Shown: piece by piece, positions 1-12,000 of the stretch
Position numbering within the stretch: the stretch's first letter is position 1
How the letters are laid out: each line of letters starts with the position of its first letter
Source of the DNA: Helicoverpa zea
Lineage: Eukaryota; Arthropoda; Insecta; Lepidoptera; Noctuidae
Assembly: GCF_022581195.2 (NCBI RefSeq)
Contig: NC_061471.1
Location: 744,001-808,000 of the forward strand
DNA: 64,000 nucleotides
Reading direction: 5' to 3'
The notes under the pieces: generated by a model
What the model was told of the DNA's origin: nothing
Seen by the model: the letters and a program-made list of their open reading frames with translations, nothing else
Databases searched by the model: none
Translations under genes and position numbers: made by a program

Positions 1-88
1 ACGATGAAGTCCGGCTGTGGGAGCAGGGCTTCAAGGAGCGGTATTACGAGAGCAAGTTCGAAGTCGCCAGGGACAACTTGGAGTTCAG
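1..88 (+). CDS. XRN2: XRN2 exon (partial, first in window)
   Basis: Frame starts at base 3 and reads [20 protein letters not shown] onward. This is the conserved block just before the tower/winged region of XRN enzymes. The exon ends in a split Arg codon before GTAAGA. Its 5' end is outside the window. Confidence 0.93.
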
Positions 89-3000
89 GTAAGATGCACA
101 TAGTATGGTAGACAGCTTGACGAGTAGCTCCGATAGGTACATGCGATATCCTGATGTAAAAAAATTGCGGAAAAACAGTTGCGCAAACAGTTAGCTTCGA
201 AGTTGGATAACGCATAACTACACTTTTAGGGTCAATCCCCACTGAAAGAGCAGCTGCCGGCAGCGGCCATGAATGCAAGTGATTGAGCGCGAGCGCGGCG
301 CGCCGCGCTCTTACATTGTCCGTGCCCTTACGGCCGCTGCCGGCCGCTGCTCTTTCAGTGGGAATTGACCCTTAATGCATATACTGGTTTTGATCTACCT
401 ATGTAATATAGACTTTCTTCCGATCTGGTTTTGCCCGCGTCACGTGGATTACTTCGTGCACCCGGATAAAGCCCTATAGGCTCCTTCATCGATAAATACC
501 TAATACCTAACATTGAAAGAAATTTTCAAATCTTACAATAATCCTAAGATTAGCGCATTCAAGGAAACAAACTCTTTAACTCTCCATTTTTATAAAACAA
601 GAACAGGCCTACTGGAAGCCGACCCCATTATAGTTGGGAGAAGGCTCCGGAGATGATGAACACCCTACGTGCTTATAGGACTTGAGAAAAGGCCTATAAT
701 AATGATCTTATAACTTTTCAAGGACTTCTCCCACCAACTGAATCCCCCCCTTTTCCCCCCAGGTACCGCGTAGCGCTGCAGTACGTGCGAGGCCTGTGCT
801 GGGTGCTGCGCTACTACTACCAGGGCTGCGCGAGCTGGAAGTGGTACTTCCCCTACCACTACGCGCCCTTCGCCTCCGACTTCGTCAATATATGCGGACT
901 CAGCACCAAGTTCGAGGAGGGGACGCAGCCCGTGAGAGTTGTTTTATTATACTTTTGAATGTTTAGATAAAAAAAAAACGTTTATTGTATTTAAATTTAA
1001 ACAGAACAAGGACATCTAAACCATTTAGATAGAAAATACACCAGCGAACCTTAAACCTAGAGATACTTGTATTTTGTATTCTATACATACCCATAAACTT
1101 ATGATAATAGGCATCAATTTATTTGAGTTTTTTTTTTGTACAGTAGGTTTCTATATTGAAATTTGAATTTTGTTATTCTGCATGTTCTTACCACATGCAG
1201 AATATTTTTTTTGCCAAGATATTTTTATATTAAATGATATATTTTCATTCAAACTTATTTTAAGATCCATTTTAATATCAAATATTATCGGATAAAATAA
1301 CCGCAATGTATAAGATACTTGAGCTTACACAACTAGGATCATGATAGATTCTTGTCTTAAATCTGACTACATGACATTAAATATAGAACCTTATTGCCAT
1401 ATAAATAAACAACATTTTCCTTACAGTTCCGTCCACTAGAGCAGTTGATGGGAGTGTTCCCGGCCGCCAGTTCCACGCATGTGCCCAAACCCTGGGCCAA
1501 GCTAATGAGTGATCCAGTAAGTACCTACATCTATATATATATAAAAGATAGTCGTGTTAGTTACACATTTTATAACTCAATAATGGCTGAATCGTTTAAG
1601 ATGAAAATTAGAGGAAAGATCTGGGAGAAGGACGTACTATATAGGATATTTTTTGCCACCATCCGGCTACGGGAAGTCTCGGGACGCGAGTGAAACCTCG
1701 GGAGTAAGCTAGTTATCATATAGAACTTCATCAATGATTTCAGATTATTTACTAAACAAGTTTTTAGTAACTCAATACTCTCTGAAAATACCCAAAGTCC
1801 TTGAAAATTTTTTTACTCTTTGATCTTTTTAAAAATGGCAGCAAAACAGCCCAAAATAGTACAGAGTGGGAATTCTTGAAGGAGCCATTTTTTTACAAAG
1901 TTGAAGTCCCAAAATGTTGATGATGATGATCAATCATTAGTCTTAATAATCAGTCAACAGACAGAAATCCCAGTTGTTTATGACTAATATTTTTTATTAT
2001 TTACGTAGACTTATATAATATACTTTATTTTCACATGACATTATATTAATTTATCTCCTTCTTTACAGTTTTCGTCAATAATCGACTTCTACCCGATCGA
2101 CTTTAAGATCGACTTGAACGGCAAGAAGTTCGCGTGGCAGGGCGTCGCTCTGCTACCCTTCGTGGATGAAGAGAGGCTCTTCAAGGCTCTGGAGCCTTAT
2201 TATGGAGAATTGACTGAGGCTGAAAGTAAGTAGATCTTTCTAAAGTCTAAAGGAACTTCGGCTATGTAAAAGCTGCGTGGATCCTGCGTAAGATTAAGCA
2301 ACGCTTGGCACGGTCGGTCTGTGGATGGGTGACCATCTTGTCATGGCGAGTTCTTCCATGTTTCGGAAGGCACGATAGACTTGTGGTTTCGGTTGTCATT
2401 TGAACATACATGGCTAGTCACAAGCTAGATAGTCTGACAGCCAGTCTTAGCGAGGGGTATCAGGTTGCCCGGGTAACTGGGTTGATGAGGTCAAATGGGC
2501 AGTCGCTCAATATAAAACACTGATACTCAGCTGCTTCTTGTTAGGCTAGAAGCGGAACACACACGCGGAAGTTTTGTGTATACTTTTTAAATAAGAACTG
2601 CAACTATTTGGAATACAAAGTATTTGAGTATAAGCTGTTTTCCCGCGGTATCAACCGCGTCCCGGGCAAACTTCTTCATGTACCCGGAAAATATATAGCC
2701 CATGTTACTCTCGGGATAGTCCAACTTTTCAACAGAGAAAGAATTTTTCCAAATCGGTTCGGTAGATTCGGTGCCGAATCGATTCGATTGCTGGGGAGTT
2801 TGTTGCGCCACTCCTTCTTCCCAGCAAAAACACATAGGAAGTGGTGAAGGGTGGGCGTTTTGGGGGCTGTCTATTGTAAATTCCTGACGTTCAAAAAGTG
2901 CTGTCTTGCAGCCAAGTTGGATAAATGATTTTTGATTTGATTTGGTGTATTAAGGAACAAAAAAATATTTCTCTTTATTATATTAGTACAGGCCATGATG

Positions 3001-6000
3001 TACCACTATAATTATATTTTTTCTCCCAGAACAACGCAACATCCGCGGCCACGACCGTCTCTACGTTGGCACTGCTAACAAGAGTTACGACTACCTTCTC
3101 GGCTTATACAGTGAAGCTGGCAGCAAGTTGAGGAGTCTCATAGAGAAGCAGCAGAAGTACCCCTACATCAGTGACGGAGTGACCGGAGAAGTCATGCTCA
3201 GCAAGGACTGCGTTGTCATTGGAGGGTGAGTTTAAATCATTTGGTGGATTTACAGAAAGGAAAGGGTTAAGTTAGTATGTGCCATTCACAATGATTATTA
3301 AATTAATTTACAAAAAATACCAGATGCCTAGCTTCCATCAGGAGCTTCGCCCGCTTCTTGTGGTAACTACCTACCGGGAGGAGATAAAATATTCATGTCT
3401 TACTGCCAAGTATTATCAAAAACCGTCCAGCCATTTGCGCGCGAAGATGTAACAAACATACACAAGTACTTTTGCCTCTATAATATTAATCTGTTACGCC
3501 CAATTTCAATATTTGTATTACTTTACTATGATAGTTACAAAATGAAAATCTAACCACCCCCATTTCTCCGCCAGCCAGCTGCCATCACCCGTGATAGGTC
3601 TTCAACCAGTCCTCGGCAACCACGTGGTCTGTGTCCGGTTCCTGGACCCCTCGTATGACAAGGAGTTCCCGGCGCGAAGACTGGAAGGCGCCGTGCAGCC
3701 GCCCCGCGTGCTCAAGCCGGGGCATCTCGGACATGAAGAGAATAGGAATTATAGACCGCAAATCGGTAAGTCCATTAGTCATCTAAGTTTGTGTTTTGAC
3801 AAGTTTGTGGTTAAATATAATCGTAGGGCACGATCAGAGGTCAAGTTGTGCTTTGCCAAGAAAGTCCCTCCGTCTTTTTTCATAGTTGTAGAATTTTTTG
3901 CAGCTAAAACTGCCGAACGGGTTCTGATACAACTATATCACTCGGGGATAGTGTAGTTCCCAATAGTGAAACAGTTTTGCTAATCAGTTCAGTTATTTTG
4001 CAGAGTACAAACAAATATTTCCTCATTATTATTCCAATCTAGACAAGCAATTTACCAATTCCATTTCGGGTTGAAGAATTTATTTTCTCAAATCAGAATC
4101 TTCACAATTTCACTCACACAAGACCAATTTTAGAGTATGTAACATAGTGTATAAGTATGAGTATGTATTATATATTAATGAACATTGATGTAAAATTTTA
4201 ATTCATGAACAAAATATCTGTTAAAAACTATGCACTACATATGCTAACAAGTAGTATTACCCACAGGTATGGTACGATCTAACACGATAGCAACAATGGA
4301 AGCTGCCGGCAGACGTATGTTAGGCCACCACCTGCCTAGGCAGACCCCTTACGGCTCAGTGCCACCACCACCGCAACATGCTGGTCATCATAGTAAGTAC
4401 ACATCCTTATCCTTGTAAAAGTGTTTTAGGGTTCCGTAGCCAAAGAGTTAAACGAGACTATTTCTAAAACTTCGCTGTCCGTCTGTCTCAATGCTGTATC
4501 TCATGAATCATGATAGCTAGACAGTATTTTTTTTACAGATTATGTATTTCTGTTGCCGCTATAATAAGAATTACTGAAAACTATTACACAATAATATTTT
4601 ACGGAACTCTACTCCGCGATTCCGACTCGCACTTTTCCGGTTTTTTGTTGTTGGTAATAACGACCTTGGAATCGAACTCGAATACCCGTGCATCCCAGCA
4701 GAACATAGGAAAACTATCTAAAAACAATTACCAAATAAAACAAACATTTATTAAAAATTCATATTCAAGCAAAGCAAAACTCGTTAAACAAAATCAACCT
4801 GCAAACAAAGAAACAAACAAAATATTACTCATGCATAATCCTAAACACAAACTAATAACCGTCAAACATAATAAACATACGTACAATAATAATAGTTTAT
4901 TAAAAATTAATTCTTGCGCACGTCACGACCGCCCACAATACAAGGAGCGTGCGATTTAATTGAGTCACGTGACCTCTCTTACCCTCTCCCCTCTCGTACT
5001 CCGTGCCTCACCCCCGCGAACACCCGTCAGTCGATAATTGGCCGTCGGAGGGAACGCACGTAATTTGTGAAAGGTTAATGCACTGGTGATTGACGGGTTG
5101 TAGTTTATTTGAGTTTTTGTAAAGGGCGTTGGCCTTTTTTGCCCGACTGCGAAGGGTTGGGTTAGGATATTAAAGTTCAAGTCAAATCTATCCTGTCGAA
5201 GAAAGCATACTATACCTGCTACTAATGATGACATAAAGTATAAGAGCTGTTTTTTCTATTGTTAAACACTCCGCCGAAAAAATCCCGGATAAAAACCTTC
5301 CCCACTAAATGGGCTATCTAACACTGGAAGAATTTTTGAGACCAGTCCAATAATTTCTGACTTTACAAACAAACAAATGCTTCATAACATTAGTTGAGAT
5401 CTATCATTACACATCGCTTTAACACCCTATCATGGTACGAATAACCATACCGCCTCAGGGTAGTTGTCAGAACACCACAATAAAATCATTTGATTCTTCC
5501 CACTACAATATAACGCCCCTATCTTAGCCTAAGGCTATGTATCATTGCTACCGGTTGTCGGGGATTATTTTAACATGTATTCCATGTAGCTTTAGGCTGT
5601 TAAAGTAATTTTATTGGTGTTAGATATCAATAGAGTGTCATATCTAGAATTGAGTATTAGTCAGAAGCCAGTAAGTCTGACGCCAGTCTAACCAAGGGGT
5701 ATCGGGTTGCCCGGGTAACTGGGTTGAGGAGGTCAGATAGGCAGTCGCTTCTTGTAAAGCACTGGTACACAGCTGAATCCGGTTAGACTGGAAGCCGACC
5801 CCAACATAGTTGGGAAAAGGCTCGGGAGATGGGATCTAAAATTGAGTACGCTACGGTGACACATCGTCTCTTCTTATATTGTACATATATGGAATTAATA
5901 AACGATTTATTTATATTATTAATTTGTCTAATACACAAGTTAGGAACGTTACTGCGACCTCCAAAATTTATTGATATTTTTGTATATTTTTTGACCTTCC

Positions 6001-9000
6001 ATAAGACCTCCAAAAAGATAACGCCAGCACCCTATAGTTATAAGAAATACGTACCTTACATAATCGCTTGTACATCGTCTCCCGCCCCTATGATCCTAAG
6101 GGCTTGTAGTCTCAGCTACCGATAATTGGGGGCTGGTTTAACATGTAGCTCTAGGCTGCTAAATTGTGTAATTTTATTGCTGTTATATGTCAATGGAGTA
6201 TCGTATCTGGATTGGGGTTGGTTTTTGATGTAATTCGACAAGTTGCTCCGGCTGATTTTGTTGTAATTTTTGATCTGCTTAAATAATTGCTGTATGTAAT
6301 TTGAAAGTTCTCATCTTAGGCCCTTTTTTTCGACTGACAGCATCTTATTGGTATGTTGATCTTTCCTGGTCTTTTAGCTCGGTCAAAAAAGACACAAAAC
6401 AGTATGTTTACTTCCTCAATTATCTGACAATACAAAACTGTAACATTTTAACAAAGAGAGCATCAACAAACAGCCCAGTTTCTAAATAGTTAATAACTAC
6501 CCATCACTAGTGAAAGAAAAAAGAAAATTACATACCAATAGCCGCCAAATGTATTCCATTCGAAATTCAAATTGGCCAATCGCTTGCATTCACGTTTAAT
6601 AGCGCGCGAGGGCAAACAGGAAGTGCGTAGGGACGCCATTGTGTGCCTCCGTGTCGCCAGCTACGAAAATAATAATTATAGAGGGTTGCCAACAATGGGA
6701 GCCGGATTTTTTTAAATATCGAAGCTCAAGTGCTTCCTATAGAGGATTACCGATACAATGTCGGTTTTTTTTTTTTCAACTTTTTTTTAATTTTTTTGTG
6801 TACTTTAACCAGGTGTTTTAATACCAGATTTAGGCGTTTTTTTGTCTAATCGGATAAAGATATCTTGTGATCTTTAAATGTGGGTTATTTTGCAGTGTTA
6901 AGTGTGATGGTTCTTTATCTCTAAAGAATGGACTCGAGTAGGTACTTTTTGGCGAAAATATTTTTAAAAGTGTGTATTCGTTTTTAAATGCATTTTTATA
7001 GTGGACGGATGTACTTAAGTAATAGAAAAAAAATCCTATATCTTTGCCAATTTTGCTCATAAAATAATATTGCACCCGCAAATAGATCTACAGTTTGCGG
7101 CCTAGCCTACGTCTATGGTAGATAAATTCGTAGCCACCTGTTGTGATACGTTATCAATGTATATTCATCATAATGCAAAATTCCATTTCTATGAGTTTAT
7201 GGAATATAATAATGATCATTCTATCCCCGCCTTTAACTTATGTATTTGAAAGAAAACGAAACAAAAGTATAGGCACTGTGCGTCTATTTGCATTTGATAC
7301 ATGATAACACTAAAATTTCTCGAAGGAACACTCTTAACTCAACTTCTTCGTTCGTTTGGTCTAAACATACTTTTATCCGTCTAAAATTATATGTACTGCA
7401 AAAACCAAAATATTTTCCTTCGCCGCCTTGTGTTGGACGGCGTCAGACCAACCTGAAACGGTGTGCATGTCAATATCAAGTTTCAATAGGAACACAAATA
7501 CGCCCACTTATTGCTAGCTAGCATATCAGTTACTATTGTCGACCAGTTAATTCGTTGGTGGTATATGTTAATGCTACGAGAATTTACAATAAGAATAAAG
7601 AGATTTGTTAAGTTTTGTAAACTTGTTAAAAAAGAGCTGAACAAATTTTTGTGTTATAGGTACCTATTGATAAATAAGTGTTCAAATAATACGGTGTTGT
7701 TTTAAATTGTACTTACTGCAAATAAATTTTAAAAAATGACTTTTCCGAAAAAAAATGAAATAGCGTGTGGGGCTGGCTTTCTTAATAAGACCCGAGATCA
7801 AATACATTCCTCTTGAAATCTTAAGAGAAACAGCAAGTTACCGCGATCGACTGAAGCTTGCTAGATGGTGATCAATAAATAACCAAAAGGCCTCCCACAA
7901 TAATAACTCCGAAATAATACTCAAGTTGTACTCCAAAACCATTTGTAACTACAGGAGTACATCAATATCACAATACACCAAACGCTGACAAACCCATCAA
8001 AAGTCACTCTAAAAAACTTCCAATTATAATTCTATTAATTTAAAATAAAAAATCATGTAGTCACTCTTATTATAAGGGTAGTAAGGGTGATTTTCGCATG
8101 TCAGTTTGAAACAAGAGAGGTGCACGCGGCCCAATTATGAATCAACCCCAAGCAAGGGAAGCTTTAATTGATCACGGTTATTTTATTTTAAGATTGATGT
8201 GTTTATAAATAGTGTGCGTGTTTTTATCTTGTTTTACTGGTTGCTTAGGTTTGTGATCGTCTTCCGTACTATTCAATCAATTGAGTTCTTTGTCAGCCTT
8301 GTTATCATCCCACTGAAGGGTACAGACTTCTTTTGCCGAAAAAGAATGACCTTTCGTTACCACACTTGCTCAGCGGGGCTCAGACTTTAAAGTCCAGGTT
8401 TTCTTAAGACGGTTTATTTTTTAGGAACTTTTTCTTTACTGATACTACATATCTAGTATCCAACATAAATTACCTCTATTTTTAGGAGGCGACCCAAATA
8501 TCCACATTTTTTGTACAATATTTGTGGTGGGTCTGCTCCATATTTCAAACCAAAAATCAAAATCAAACACCACCTGACATTACTCCCCTACACTCACCGT
8601 CAAAATCTCAAAATCTCCCACCAAAAAAAATTTACACCGAAAGAAAATACAAAAATTTGAAACCACAGAGCAAATCACAAACCTGTGACGTAAGACACGC
8701 ATCACGCATAACGACGTGACTCTGGCTGGATGGAGGGGGGGTAGGAACAGGCCAGGGGGGGTGCGAGGGTAGATAGAAACGAAGTCGTCTGCGCCACTCC
8801 ACATTGTCGCCGGCTCGGTAATTAGAGGCGGCGGCCGCGCGTGCTCAAGTGGGACCTGGTGCGCGGTGCTACCTTCGGGGATCCGCGGGGTGGAGAAAAT
8901 TTGGCGGTCATTTTTCATGTGGTTTAGGAAATGTTAAATGTGTCTTTTTGTCCGACTGTCAAGAAAGGTTTCGTATCTTGTATGTATGAATGTAGTGGAA

Positions 9001-12000
9001 GGTTTCTATGTTCCAACATTGGCTGTTCAGCCAGTCCTATTTCGCTTTTAAATAGAAATAGACATGCCAACTCAAATAAATGACTGGGTAATTTTGAACC
9101 TCTTAACAATTTTGCAACTGAAGCTTACACGTCACGTTCAATATTATTTCCCTTACACACTCTTTACAGATTGAGACCAACAAAAATATAAAACAAAACA
9201 ATTATGAAACCAATATTATTCAACTCTTGTAACATACAGACTGACAGTTTCATCAACAAATCCAATCAAACAGCGATCATTCGAGTACACTCAAACTAGA
9301 AAAAAAACATTCTAAAACTGATAGTCTAGCTTTACGGAACCCGACAAAAAAATCATGACTGATAGTTTGGCCTACGGAACCCGACAGATGTATCGCGACT
9401 CGCGCTTGTCAGTTTCCTATTTCAGTAATAACTATTTTTGTTTTTTCCGCGACTATCGTCATAAAGTTGCCTGTAAAGCTGTCAGGTTTGTGTTGAACAA
9501 AGCTGCTGCGTTTTAAATGTGAAATGTTTTATTTCGCTACTTGTGTTTTTTTGAGTAGATAGGTAGATAATAAAATACCTATGTTTTCTATATTTTTTCT
9601 CCAAAGATGTAGGGTACGTAAGGAAATTCATTTGCGTGAATAAGGCAATCTAATATATATTTTTTAAAGGTTCACAATTACATTTTGTGTGTCTACAGAT
9701 GGCAAGCTAAAGACAATATTTGATAGGACAAAAGATACCCGAACTTCAATAGGTCGATTATAGTGCCACACAAAGCTTTCCACGAGTATAAATAACACAA
9801 AAGATTATTAGAAAAAGATTGACCGATATTTCATATCATCATAATACCGTGGATTTCTATATCCTATCCATCCGTCGATATGCGATTAGAGATAGTTTTT
9901 GACAATAGTTCCATAAAAATGACTAGTCGTTTTCCCGCGGATTAACCCGTACCGTGATAAAGTATAGCTCAGTTACTTGGGAAGAGAATAGCTTGACACC
10001 AGTGAAAGTATTACAAATCGGTTTAGTAGTTTCGAAGTATTTAAGGAACAAACAAATAATGTTTCCTCCTTATTAGGTATATTAGTGTAGCTGTATTCAA
10101 TCTCAAATCACAAAATAACGGATAAGTTACAGAAATCCAGATAGTTGACTCCGAAAATATATGCCTACGGAATCGTTGATATTCAACCCCACTTGATGTT
10201 CCCGAGTGATGTCTTGTCAACTGTCATGGCCGCTTGAGATTCGTGTTCCTTCCCCTCAAAGGCATTTCTTAGCCTTTGGCAATCTACAGCGTTCTTCAAA
10301 ATAATAAAAAAGAAATGGACAAGACGTTATTAAAAATACACGTTCTTTAAAAATGTTTTTTTTTCATGTTGCTATCTTTTTTTGGATATATAACTTTGTG
10401 GTAGATTTTATGGTCAGTTTTCCTTAGATAAGGAAGACAAAGATGAAATATTGATAAAAGAAAATTGTAGGGCATATCAAACTTAAGCTTTACCATGAAA
10501 GATCTGGCTTCGAAAAACCCTAACAGAAATTCAAAATTAAATTAAACACACTTAAAACATGGAAATCAAAATATGCTTCTATAACTCAAATATTTCGAGA
10601 GATAAACAACAAAAATTTACCAACTATACTTACAATTTTATTCACAAGATTATAAAAAGGTATAGGTTAGGTAGACATTAACCAATAAACAAATAAAATA
10701 TGCTATTTAAATTACACCTAACATTCTTCATAAAAACCTTCATATTTACACATATAAAACTAGCTACTGTGGATATTCCGCGAAGGTGCTATAATTTGGG
10801 CGCGCGACGTCGCTCGCTCAGCTGAATGTGTCGCCGCGAGACCATTAGGTGCCTATTATGTCTGCTACCCACTCTTACCTCTCATATTTTTTAGTTTTTA
10901 CCACTGCTCTGCATAAAGGTTTTGTGCACTGTAGTGTAACATGTTTTTTTGGGAAATAGTCAATTTTTGATTGCCGATGAATGCCCTTACATTCGCACTG
11001 AATTTTCTGTAGACTCTAACCTATGCAAAAATATGAGTACGGGTTTTTGAAAGTTTTTGAAGTGTCTTTGGAACGAATATTTTATTTTAGAAAAATCAAA
11101 TTTTAAGTTCATATGTTTATTTTCTGATCAGTATAAAAAAGCAAAAACTGATCGAAATATGTTTCTATTCCACCTACACCAAAGTTCTTAGAATGTTTTG
11201 AATCAATTTGTCTCCAGCGCATTTTCCCGGTTCACAAAATATTCCAGCTAGTTACGACATAGTGGTCACGAGCCCTTTGCAACTTTCGGGAGTGCATGAA
11301 AAGATTTCGTGGTGAAACTCCTGAAAAGGAAATTTTGACAGTCTTGTCGCCTTCAGCGTGTTAGCGTCTTTCAAGATAGCTCACATTTCGCCAGACGTGT
11401 TCATAGGATCGGTAATTAAAATATACGAATGGGTGTTTGAAAACAGTATTTCCTGTTTTAGAAATGGACTGCGTGTAGCCTGTAACACAAAGTGTTATTA
11501 GTTTGTGATTTAAGCACCAAAAATTTTATTCCCTCTGCTCCAGACATCCGAATAAAAATAAATGTCAAAGCCAAAAGCCCGTCGATTCTTCCCAAGTTTC
11601 CCAATAATGCGCACACAAAAGCCACTACTAATTTGACCCTCTACGTACAAGCCACAATCATAAACTTGGAATTAATGGTGGTGTACGTGCCCCACGTTGG
11701 GCGCCAACTGGGCTCAACAATGCCGGCTAATGGCGGCGCGTCGTTACGCTCTCAACTCCCGCCATTATTAATGCCTTCACTGCTACGTGTGACAGGTACA
11801 AATAGACTATTCTCTTGCAAATTACGGTTGTACTGAATACTTGTACGCTCAATTGCTTGTCGCTAAAGTTGAGGATGATTGCAGAAGCTCAAAAATTACG
11901 CCAGCTTCCAGTATTCATGTAAGAAATGTATCTTACTAATATTGGTACTACTTGCCTATGCTTTATTAGGCTGTAAGACAACCTCATCTAATCTTTAGAT

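Noticed and set aside
2290..2341. 5S rRNA gene
   Set aside because: Only about half of a 5S gene is matched, and it runs directly into a SINE body. It is a SINE head, not a functional rRNA gene.
4510..4959. 149-codon ORF in XRN2 intron 7
   Set aside because: Asn/Lys/Ile-rich from AT-rich DNA, starts inside a repeat and has no motif.
8580..8918. 112-codon minus-strand ORF
   Set aside because: Falls in a local GC-rich patch of the XRN2 intron; no domain, no splice partners and no homology recognised.
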